Assembly: GCA_902774195.1 (NCBI GenBank)
Contig: CACYHM010000144.1
Coordinates: 1 to 5,218, forward strand
Reading direction: 5' to 3'
Source of the DNA: an uncultured Eubacteriales bacterium
GTDB lineage: Bacteria > Bacillota_A > Clostridia > Peptostreptococcales > Anaerovoracaceae
Length of the DNA stretch: 5,218 bases
Part shown: in pieces, positions 1 through 5,218 of the stretch
Layout of the letters: every line of letters begins with the position of its first letter
How positions within the stretch are numbered: position 1 is the stretch's first letter
Position numbers and translations under genes: made by a program
Notes under the pieces: model-generated
The model's database searches: none
What the model saw: the letters and a program-made list of their open reading frames with translations, nothing else
Told to the model about the DNA's origin: nothing

Positions 1-1
1 C

Positions 2-397
2 GCGGATGTCCACTTCAGTTGGCTGCCCGAAAAAGAGCGCTACGAGCTGGCGCATAAATGCGAAGTCTTCGAGAACGGATACATCACCGAACACGGAGGA
101 GATCTGTACGAGGGCGTCGAAGAGACTCTGGCGGGACTGAAGCAGAGAGGCGTCCGGATGAGCGTCGTGAGCAACTGCCAGGAGGGCTATGTAAAGGCAT
201 TCCTGGATTCCATGGACATGTGGAAGTACTTCGGGGACTACGAGGAATGGGGCAGGACCTTCCTGTCAAAGGCCGAAAATATCAGGCTCGTGATGGAAAG
301 AAACGGTATCGGGAAAGCCGTGTATGTGGGAGATATCCAGAAGGACTCCGATGCCGCGCACGAAGCCGGCATCCCGTGCATATGGGCGGAGCTTTGA
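2..397 (+). CDS. HAD-superfamily hydrolase, C-terminal part (5' end outside window)
   Basis: This is the 3' part of a haloacid-dehalogenase-like hydrolase, probably a cytoplasmic phosphatase of the phosphoglycolate phosphatase type with unknown substrate. The frame is open from base 2, so the start and the nucleophile motif DxDxT lie upstream of the window. Visible are motif II (SVVSN, Ser codon at 170), the motif III lysine in LSKAEN (codon 269) and motif IV, VGDIQKDSDAAHEAGIP (Asp codons 332, 344 and 350). The ATG at 158 lies inside the Rossmann core and is not the true start. The frame stops at 395-397, straight after IPCIWAEL. Family members normally continue from AGIPxIxA through a Tyr-Gly-Phe-Gly-type segment to a SF-x-ELP tail; here that tail is found in another frame (387-443). 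The protein therefore ends early through a frameshift. Superfamily assignment is confident; specificity is not. Confidence 0.85.
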   Translation, partial: ADVHFSWLPEKERYELAHKCEVFENGYITEHGGDLYEGVEETLAGLKQRGVRMSVVSNCQEGYVKAFLDSMDMWKYFGDYEEWGRTFLSKAENIRLVMERNGIGKAVYVGDIQKDSDAAHEAGIPCIWAEL

Positions 398-443
398 CGC
401 TCTTCCGGGAGTGCTGGAAGAGCTCGGATACATCGGAAAGTAA
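387..443 (+). pseudogene. Out-of-frame C-terminal tail of the HAD hydrolase
   Basis: In the +1 frame relative to the HAD gene, these bases read RSFDALPGVLEELGYIGK followed by TAA at 441-443. A segment of the form SF-D-x-LP-x-(V/L)-L-E-x-L is the usual last helix of phosphoglycolate-phosphatase-like HAD proteins. I take it to be the original C terminus of the gene at 2-397. The loop normally lying between IPxIWA and this helix (roughly 15-20 residues, from memory of the family) is absent, so a deletion whose length is not a multiple of three probably joined the two parts at about 383-392. If so, the original stop was the TAA at 441-443, 23 bases before the next start. No start codon or ribosome binding site makes independent translation likely. 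Confidence 0.6.
399..423 (+). repeat. 8-bp perfect inverted repeat just after the HAD frameshift
   Basis: GCTCTTCC at 399-406 and GGAAGAGC at 416-423 are perfect reverse complements separated by a 9-base loop, so the transcript could form a hairpin. No T-run follows, so it is not an intrinsic terminator. The right arm encodes the LEEL residues of the HAD tail, so coding constraint may explain it. It lies within 20 bases of the suspected deletion joint, which is the only reason to list it. Confidence 0.35.
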
Positions 444-466
444 AACAATAAGGAAAGGCCGGGAAT

Positions 467-1276
467 ATGAAGCTCAACAACAAGCGAACGGTACTGGTAG
501 GACTCGCATTCCTGTCGATATGCGCGTTCTGGCAGATGTACGACAGCGTCATTCCGCTGATGCTGACAAAGACATTCCACCTGCACGAGACATACTCGGG
601 AGCCATAATGGCGGCCGACAACGTACTGGCACTCTTTCTGCTGCCGTTCTTCGGGACTCTTTCAGACAGGACGACTGCAAAGACGGGAAAGAGGACGCCG
701 TACATCGTGCTCGGCACGGCAGCTGCAGTCATACTGCTGAATGCTCTGCCGCTTATAGATAATTCGTACTACGACGAGCCGGCAGCAGGCAAGATGATAG
801 CCTTCGTGGTGCTTCTGGGACTCCTGCTCATCGCGATGGGCACGTACAGATCGCCTGCGGTCGCTCTTATGCCTGACGTCACGCCTAAGCCTCTGCGCTC
901 GCGCGCGAACGCCATCATCAATCTGATGGGCGCGGTCGGCGGCATCATATATCTGGCGGTGGCGGCGGTGATGTACCCGAATTCGAAGGTCCACGGGCTC
1001 GAGCACGTGGATTACCAGCCTCTCTTCATAGTGGTCGCCGCCATCATGGTGGTATCCATCCTTGTCATGAGGCTGACCATAAACGAGCCGAAGCTCGTCG
1101 AAGAGAACCAGAGACTCGAGGCGGAGCATCCGGAATGGAACCTCGCCGAGGACGACGGCTCTGGACACCAGGTGCTTCCTGCTGCAGTAAAAAGGAGTCT
1201 GGCATTCCTGCTCGCATCGATAGCTCTGTGGTTCATCGGCTACACCTGGGCGGAGCATCGACCTGCCTTCTTATAG
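467..1276 (+). CDS. MFS transporter, N-terminal fragment (TM1-TM7), frameshifted
   Basis: This encodes the first 269 residues of a Major Facilitator Superfamily carrier resembling the GPH/SLC45 sugar-transporter type; the substrate is unknown. The start at 467 follows AGGAAAGG (451-458) at 8 bases. Hydrophobic segments lie near residues 9-32, 45-63, 79-96, 111-126, 151-170, 185-202 and 244-259. The loop after TM2 has the MFS motif A pattern, GTLSDR...GKR at residues 63-76. RSPAVALMPDVTP (128-140) followed by a Ser-Arg-Ala-Asn motif is typical of this carrier group. A charged central loop spans about 205-242. Homology stops at WFIGY (residue 259, codon 1241). The remaining ten residues are out-of-frame sequence ending at TAG 1274-1276. 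The rest of the carrier continues in another frame from about 1246. The truncated product would lack five helices and is probably inactive. Confidence 0.8.
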   Translation: MKLNNKRTVLVGLAFLSICAFWQMYDSVIPLMLTKTFHLHETYSGAIMAADNVLALFLLPFFGTLSDRTTAKTGKRTPYIVLGTAAAVILLNALPLIDNSYYDEPAAGKMIAFVVLLGLLLIAMGTYRSPAVALMPDVTPKPLRSRANAIINLMGAVGGIIYLAVAAVMYPNSKVHGLEHVDYQPLFIVVAAIMVVSILVMRLTINEPKLVEENQRLEAEHPEWNLAEDDGSGHQVLPAAVKRSLAFLLASIALWFIGYTWAEHRPAFL

Positions 1277-1749
1277 CTACCGGCGGAGCCATCATATCGT
1301 ACATCCCTATCGGAAGCCTTGCGCACAAGGTCGGCCGCAAAAGGACCATACTGATCGGCATACTGCTGCTGGCGGCGTGCTTCGCTGCCTGCCATTTCCT
1401 GACCACCGCGTACAGCGAGATAAACGTGATCATGTTCATCGTCTTCGCTCTGATAGGATTCGCCTGGGCCGCGATCAACGTCAATTCGCTGCCTATGGTG
1501 GTCGAGATGTGCAAGGGCTCGGATATAGGAAAGTTCACGGGCTACTACTACGCGGCTTCGATGGCCGCCCAGGTGGTCACGCCTATACTCGCGGGCTTCC
1601 TCATGAGAAACGTAAGCTATAAGGTGCTTTTCCCGTATGCAGCCCTCTTCGTTATGGCGAGCTTCGTGACTATGACCATGGTGAAGCACGGAGACGCCGC
1701 GCCTGAGGTAAAACACGGGCTTGAAGCATTTGAGGACATGGAAGACTGA
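1246..1749 (+). pseudogene. MFS transporter, C-terminal fragment (TM8-TM12), out of frame
   Basis: The frame starting at codon 1246 reads LGGASTCLLIATGGAI and continues for 167 residues with helices TM8-TM12, ending at TGA 1747-1749. It contains the C-half motif A, GSLAHKVGRKR (1312-1344). A later TM segment, YYAASMAAQVVTPILAG, is characteristic of the same carrier group as the upstream fragment. Joined to that fragment it gives a complete 12-TM protein, except that the end of TM7 and the following loop are missing (about 15-20 residues by recollection of homologues). The joint lies at about 1243-1246. Frame arithmetic requires a loss of 3n+1 bases. The first in-frame ATG downstream is at 1432, inside TM10, so independent translation of a useful half-transporter is unlikely. 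The acidic tail (EAFEDMED) runs almost directly into the next start at 1751. Confidence 0.75.
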
Positions 1750-1750
1750 A

Positions 1751-2539
1751 ATGAATAAAAGAAAAATCAAACTTGCAGACATGTACGCGCACAGGGGGTA
1801 CCACGACAAGCCGGAGATCCCTGAGAACTCGATGGCGGCTTTCCGCCGCGCGATAAGATACGGACTGCCGACGGAGATAGACGTCCACCTCATAGCGGAT
1901 GGCTCGCTCGTCATCTTCCACGACGAGGAGCTCGAGCGGGAGACCGGGGTGAAGGGGATAATAGAAGACTACGACATCACCAATCTCGGCAAGCTCAGAC
2001 TCGAAGGCACGGACGAGCTCATACCGACATTCGATGAGGTCCTTGAACTGTACGAGGGAACGGGCCTGCCGCTCCTGATCGAACTCAAGGTCAACAGAGG
2101 CAACTACGCAGCTCTCACCAGGGCGGTCGCTGAAAGGCTCGACAGATACGACGGACCGTTCGCGCTGCAGAGCTTCGATCCGAGAGTGCTGCTCGAGCTG
2201 AAGAAGATCAGGCCTCATTTCACGAGGGGACAGCTCTCCCAGGACTTCCGCAAAAAGAAAGAAGGACTGCCGTTCTACCAGATACCGTTTCTGACGAACA
2301 TGGCGCTGAACCGACTGACAAAGCCGGACTTCATTTCATACAAATTCAAGGACAGAGACAACAGGTCGCTGAGACGCAGAGTCGACAAAGGCGGCATGAC
2401 AGAGGCGTCGTGGACCATAAGGTCGGCAAAGACGCTGAAAGACGCGGTAAAGGCGGGATGCATACCTATTTTCGAAAAGATAGAACCTGAAGATCTGAAA
2501 GAGATACTCGGCGTCGAAGAAAGGAAGAAAGTAAAATGA
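1751..2539 (+). CDS. Glycerophosphodiester phosphodiesterase (GDPD family)
   Basis: This cytoplasmic enzyme of 262 residues hydrolyses glycerophosphodiesters to glycerol-3-phosphate and an alcohol, by analogy with its family. No signal peptide or TM segment is present. The GDPD signature is complete at the N terminus: HRG (residues 14-16), PEN (24-26), E42 and D44 of TEIDVH, DG (50-51) and HD (57-58). E111 and K113 of LIELK supply the third metal ligand and an active-site lysine. Later family landmarks are LQSFDP and SWTIRS near the C terminus. His14 and His57 are the expected general acid/base pair. The start at 1751 is chosen because homology begins right after it; an in-frame ATG at 1721 lies inside the MFS gene. 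Only one base separates it from the MFS stop, so translational coupling is likely. The length matches compact bacterial GDPD proteins. Confidence 0.93.
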   Translation: MNKRKIKLADMYAHRGYHDKPEIPENSMAAFRRAIRYGLPTEIDVHLIADGSLVIFHDEELERETGVKGIIEDYDITNLGKLRLEGTDELIPTFDEVLELYEGTGLPLLIELKVNRGNYAALTRAVAERLDRYDGPFALQSFDPRVLLELKKIRPHFTRGQLSQDFRKKKEGLPFYQIPFLTNMALNRLTKPDFISYKFKDRDNRSLRRRVDKGGMTEASWTIRSAKTLKDAVKAGCIPIFEKIEPEDLKEILGVEERKKVK

Positions 2540-2718
2540 ACGAAAAGAAGATGAAAAAACTCATGAAGATGGAAAAACGCCGCAAAAGAGCCAGAGGGAT
2601 AGGCGCATTCGCGGGGACGGCGACAGCGTTCGCTATCCTTGGGATGCTGTACGGCGAAGATATGAAAAAAGAAGCGAAGCTCATGGCCGAAGAGGCAAAG
2701 GGCAAACTCGGACTGTAG
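2536..2718 (+). CDS. Small single-TM membrane protein (60 aa), unknown function
   Basis: This gene overlaps the GDPD stop by four bases (ATGA at 2536-2539), with an AGGAAG-type ribosome binding site at about 2521-2526. That arrangement supports real, coupled translation. Residues 1-20 are strongly basic (KKMKK...KRRKRAR). Residues 21-40 form one Gly/Ala-rich hydrophobic helix (GIGAFAGTATAFAILGMLYG). Residues 41-58 form an amphipathic helix rich in Lys, Glu and Ala. By the positive-inside rule the N terminus should be cytoplasmic. The layout of glycine-rich helix then charged helix recalls short YtxH-like envelope proteins, but I do not see a clear family signature and make no functional claim. 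It may be an accessory or anchoring subunit for a neighbouring enzyme, which is inference from position only. Confidence 0.75.
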   Translation: MNEKKMKKLMKMEKRRKRARGIGAFAGTATAFAILGMLYGEDMKKEAKLMAEEAKGKLGL

Positions 2719-2730
2719 CAGGGAGGCCGC

Positions 2731-3588
2731 ATGAGAAACAGGAGAAGAGACGGAGTCAGGGTAAAGGGCCTTGACGGGTTCCACAACATACTCCCTTATG
2801 TAATGCCGAAGAGGACAGAAGCAGAGGTATCGATGACAGAGCAGTTCGACGTCACCGACCTTGTAAGGTACATGAAGGAGAGGAACGAAGAGGAAGGGAC
2901 CGAGCTGAAGATATTCCATGCGATATGTACCGCAGTCGCCAGGACGATATATCACAGGCCTAAGCTCAACTGGTTCATCTCGGGCAGAAGATTCTACGAG
3001 AGAAAGGACATCATTCTCTCGTTCGTGGTGAAGCAGAAGTTCAGGGACGACGCGGACGAATCGCTGATGTTCCTCAAGGTCGAGCCTGATATGAATCTGG
3101 ATTCCATCTCGAAGATGATACTCGGGGATGTCGAGAAGGTCCGCAGGGAGAAATCGAATGATCTCGACAAACTCATGGACTTCGTGGGAAGCCTTCCGAG
3201 GCCGGTCCTCGAGCTGTTCTTCGGATCCCTCAGAGTGCTCGAATACCACGGCATCATGCCGAAGGGGCTTACCGACGGCGACCCGAACTATTCATCGGTC
3301 CTGCTGGCCAATCTCGGATCGATAGGAGCCGACTCCTGCTACCATCATCTGAACAATTACGGCACCTGCTCATTCATGATCACCATAGGAGTGCTCCATA
3401 AAGAGCAGAAGCTCATGTATGACGGGAGCTGGCAGGAGAGGGACGTGATCAACTGCACGTTCACGCTCGACGAAAGGCTTTCGGACGGATTCTACAACGC
3501 GAAATCCCTGAGGATAGCCAAATACCTGCTCGAGCATCCTGAATCTCTTGCCGAAGAGATAAGGGAGCCGGTTCCGGTGGAGCTCTAG
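2731..3588 (+). CDS. E2/CAT-fold acyltransferase-like protein without lipoyl domain
   Basis: This 285-residue soluble protein resembles the catalytic domain of 2-oxo acid dehydrogenase E2 subunits and chloramphenicol acetyltransferase. Supporting features are an N-terminal segment of E2-core type (MPKRTEAEVSMTEQFDVTDL), a mid-region LKIFHAICTAVARTIYHRPKLNWFI, the LANLGSIG strand and a C-terminal LDERLSDGFYNAKSLR followed by a LLEHPE helix. It has no lipoyl or peripheral-subunit-binding domain, and no E1 or E3 gene is nearby, so it is not a standard dehydrogenase core. In the canonical H-x-x-x-D-G active-site motif the His position is Glu248, while Asp252 and Gly253 remain; acyl transfer by the usual mechanism is therefore doubtful. 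I recall similar DERxxDG variants in clostridial stand-alone homologues, so it may be a family trait. The start at 2731 follows GGGAGG (2721-2726), 12 bases after the small membrane protein. Confidence 0.8.
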   Translation: MRNRRRDGVRVKGLDGFHNILPYVMPKRTEAEVSMTEQFDVTDLVRYMKERNEEEGTELKIFHAICTAVARTIYHRPKLNWFISGRRFYERKDIILSFVVKQKFRDDADESLMFLKVEPDMNLDSISKMILGDVEKVRREKSNDLDKLMDFVGSLPRPVLELFFGSLRVLEYHGIMPKGLTDGDPNYSSVLLANLGSIGADSCYHHLNNYGTCSFMITIGVLHKEQKLMYDGSWQERDVINCTFTLDERLSDGFYNAKSLRIAKYLLEHPESLAEEIREPVPVEL

Positions 3589-3615
3589 GATAATACGAAT
3601 ACGGACTTCAGAACG

Positions 3616-3623
3616 GGAAAGGA
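3616..3623 (+). promoter_or_regulatory. Ribosome binding site favouring the second ATG of the phosphoesterase
   Basis: The purine run GGAAAGGA ends one base before the ATG at 3625 but seven bases before the ATG at 3631. Only the second spacing is normal, so 3631 is preferred and the protein is two residues shorter than the longest reading. A weaker CGGGA further upstream could serve 3625. Confidence 0.5.
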
Positions 3624-3630
3624 TATGAAG

Positions 3631-4989
3631 ATGGGCAGAGCAGAGAAAAAAGACGCGAAGCGCAGTAAGAAAGAGAACGAAGCCGGCGGGTCCGGAAAGA
3701 AGCGGGGCCTGTGGTGGAAGATCCCGATGTGGATCGTTATCGTCGGAGTGGCTTTGTTCGGACTGTCGAATGCGATCAATTACGGCGTGTCGCTCAGCCT
3801 CAGACACTACATAGACAGCTTCGACCCGGTGGATTACAGCGGCGTCGACAGAGTGGTGCCGGAGTTCGATGCGCCGAAAGGCTGCTACTCCTTAACGACC
3901 GACAGGGACCTCAAAATCATGTTCATCACCGACATACATATCGGCGGCGGATTCTTCAATGCCGCAAGAGACCGCAAGACCGTACGGGAAGTGATCGCCA
4001 TGCTTCAGAAGGAGAAACCTGATCTGGTCATACTCGGAGGAGACAACACCTTTGCCGTGCCGGGCCCGCTGTATCACGGGGGAGGAACTCTGAACAACCG
4101 CATGGCCGGCCGTGATGTCATCGAGATATTCGATCACGAAGGCGTGTACTTCACGACGGTATTCGGCAATCACGATACTGAAGTCTTCGGCTATACGGGC
4201 AGACAGAAGCTTGCCAACCTGTACATGGACGACAGATTCAAATACTGCATATTCAACGAAGAATATACGGACGGAGGCGATCTGCCTGCGGTCACCAACC
4301 AGGTGATCCTCGTAAAGAACACAAAGGGAGAAACGACGAAGGCGCTGCTTCTTTTGGACAGCAACGCGTACGTTGACAACAGCATCCGGGCCGTGCTTGA
4401 CTGGGATTACGACATCATAAGAGACGGCGAGGTCAAGTGGGCGGAAAAAACGCTGAAGAAGCTGGGCAGTCCCGAGACGGTAGCCTTCTTCCACATCCCG
4501 ATAAGCGAATACAGGATAGCCTATGAGGATCTCGAAGCGAACGGCTTCAAAGACACTGAGAACACAAAGTATATCCGCGGCGTCTGGGATGAGAAGGTCG
4601 ACGGCACTGTTCACAGCCGCATATGGCACGGGGGCATCACGCAGACTGACGTGCCTCTTGCGGACATCGACAGTTTATTCGAAACTCTCGGTCCTGACGG
4701 CATGAACATTCTGGAGGGGTGCTACTGCGGACACGACCACGTCAACAACGTATGGGTCAATTACAGGGGAGTGGATCTGGTCTACGGATACTCGATAGAC
4801 AATATCGCATACGAAGATATCGACAGATCCGGCCTGCAGAGAGGGGCGACCATCATCACTATCTCTCCGGACGGCAGGAGGACGACTGAATTCAAGAACG
4901 CTTACCTTGACTACGGCATCCCGGCCAACGGCATATATACCGACAGATATTACTACAAGGGCGAGAGGCCTGAGGATCCTGAGAAGTGA
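3631..4989 (+). CDS. Membrane-anchored metallophosphoesterase (Dcr2/purple-acid-phosphatase-like)
   Basis: This 452-residue calcineurin-like phosphoesterase has a very basic N terminus (residues 3-25) and one TM helix (about 28-48, starting at WWKIPMW). The catalytic domain is therefore predicted to sit outside the membrane. The dinuclear metal-site motifs are complete and ordered: DIH (D101, H103), GGDN (D138, N139), GNHD (N180, H181, D182), FHIP (H288) and GHDH (H368, H370). The FHIPISEY and CGHDHVNN forms, and DSNAY between motifs, resemble the Dcr2-like branch of the superfamily. The substrate could be a phosphomonoester, a phosphodiester or a pyrophosphate; the sequence does not decide. 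It lies 36 bases after the E2-like gene, with no terminator between, so it is probably co-transcribed. Its outward placement complements the cytoplasmic GDPD and the carriers around it. Confidence 0.9.
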   Translation: MGRAEKKDAKRSKKENEAGGSGKKRGLWWKIPMWIVIVGVALFGLSNAINYGVSLSLRHYIDSFDPVDYSGVDRVVPEFDAPKGCYSLTTDRDLKIMFITDIHIGGGFFNAARDRKTVREVIAMLQKEKPDLVILGGDNTFAVPGPLYHGGGTLNNRMAGRDVIEIFDHEGVYFTTVFGNHDTEVFGYTGRQKLANLYMDDRFKYCIFNEEYTDGGDLPAVTNQVILVKNTKGETTKALLLLDSNAYVDNSIRAVLDWDYDIIRDGEVKWAEKTLKKLGSPETVAFFHIPISEYRIAYEDLEANGFKDTENTKYIRGVWDEKVDGTVHSRIWHGGITQTDVPLADIDSLFETLGPDGMNILEGCYCGHDHVNNVWVNYRGVDLVYGYSIDNIAYEDIDRSGLQRGATIITISPDGRRTTEFKNAYLDYGIPANGIYTDRYYYKGERPEDPEK

Positions 4990-5017
4990 GCGTAAGGAAC
5001 TTATTGAGGAAGATCTG

Positions 5018-5218
5018 ATGCAGATGCAGACAAAGCTGGGAAAGAAATTCTGGATATCCATGCTCATATTCGGCCTGATGGGCCAGGTCGCCTGGGTGGT
5101 CGAGAACATGTACTTCAATGTGTTCATATACAAGATGTTCCACGCCGCGCCGGCCGACATCTCGGCGATGGTGATGGCAAGCGCCGTGACAGCGGCTCTT
5201 ACGACCATCGTCATGGGC
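5018..5218 (+). CDS. MFS transporter, N-terminal part (3' end outside window)
   Basis: The first 67 codons of a second Major Facilitator carrier, open to the right edge. The ATG at 5018 follows GAGGA (5006-5010) at 7 bases; an ATG two codons later is the alternative. After a short basic start (KLGKK) come TM1 (residues 11-28), a segment VVENMYFNVFIYKMF, and TM2 (about 47-66, DISAMVMASAVTAALTTIVMG). The motif A loop would begin just beyond the edge. The layout matches the N terminus of the broken carrier at 467 (aromatic TM1, then a short loop ending in K-x-F), so the two may be distant members of the same GPH/SLC45-like group. It starts 28 bases after the phosphoesterase stop, with no terminator between, and is probably in the same operon. 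Confidence 0.75.
   Translation, partial: MQMQTKLGKKFWISMLIFGLMGQVAWVVENMYFNVFIYKMFHAAPADISAMVMASAVTAALTTIVMG

Noticed and set aside
399..423. Inverted repeat as an intrinsic terminator between the HAD and MFS genes
   Set aside because: No U-tract follows, and the repeat lies within sequence that encodes the old HAD tail.
58..762. Arg-rich 234-codon frame across the HAD and MFS genes on the + strand
   Set aside because: It overlaps two recognisable genes in a shifted frame, and its composition is Arg/Gly-rich nonsense.
383..1256. Programmed frameshifting or ribosome bypassing as an explanation for the two broken genes
   Set aside because: Conserved residues are missing at both joints, and recoding cannot restore them. 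I see no slippery heptamer or consistent downstream structure at the MFS joint.
2275..3249. Long antisense open frame (324 codons) opposite the GDPD, small-protein and E2-like genes
   Set aside because: It spans three well-supported sense genes, has a His/Arg/Leu-rich composition typical of a reverse-strand shadow, and shows no recognisable domain.
3589..3594. GATAAT as a -10 element for a separate phosphoesterase promoter
   Set aside because: There is no acceptable -35 hexamer at 16-18 bases upstream. The gap is only 36 bases and read-through from the E2-like gene is simpler.
3892..4629. Antisense open frame of 245 codons inside the metallophosphoesterase gene
   Set aside because: The sense strand carries a full set of phosphoesterase motifs. 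The reverse reading has no domain or plausible start signal.
1..5218. CRISPR array, tRNA/rRNA genes, insertion-sequence ends or attachment sites
   Set aside because: No regularly spaced repeats, tRNA-like cloverleaf sequence, transposase or terminal inverted repeats were seen. Nearly all bases are coding.

Overview
All genes in this 5.2 kb stretch lie on the + strand and are tightly packed. Gaps run from a 4-base overlap to 36 bases, no gap approaches 300 bases, and I see no terminator or convincing internal promoter. I read it as part of one polycistronic unit that continues past both edges. The sequence is moderately GC-rich. It uses ATA, AGA and AGG codons freely, has purine-rich AGGA/GGAGG ribosome binding sites and ATG starts, and uses TGA as a stop. 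Together with the protein families (stand-alone E2-like acyltransferase, SLC45/GPH-like MFS carriers, membrane-anchored Dcr2-like phosphoesterase), this suggests an anaerobic Clostridia-type Bacillota, perhaps from a gut or rumen metagenome. That placement is inference only.

Layout: (1) 2-397, the C-terminal part of a HAD-superfamily hydrolase cut by the left edge, whose last residues continue out of frame to 443. (2) 467-1749, a 12-TM MFS carrier broken by a frameshift near 1243-1246 into an N-terminal piece and a C-terminal piece. (3) 1751-2539, an intact glycerophosphodiester phosphodiesterase. (4) 2536-2718, a 60-residue single-TM protein overlapping the previous stop by ATGA. (5) 2731-3588, a lipoyl-less E2/CAT-fold acyltransferase-like protein whose catalytic His position holds Glu. 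(6) 3631-4989, a membrane-anchored metallophosphoesterase with a complete metal-site motif set. (7) 5018 to the right edge, the first 67 codons of a second MFS carrier.

Functionally the cluster combines two transporters, a glycerophosphodiester hydrolase, an outward-facing phosphoesterase, a HAD hydrolase, a small membrane protein and an acyltransferase-like protein. A role in handling phosphorylated envelope or glycerolipid-derived compounds would fit, but no substrate can be read from the sequence.

The most notable structural observation is that the first two genes each carry a frameshift that also seems to remove some 15-20 codons, while the downstream genes look intact. This is either local gene decay or an assembly error. 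Nothing here amounts to a clearly new system. The least-explained elements are the coupled small membrane protein and the Glu-for-His acyltransferase-like protein.
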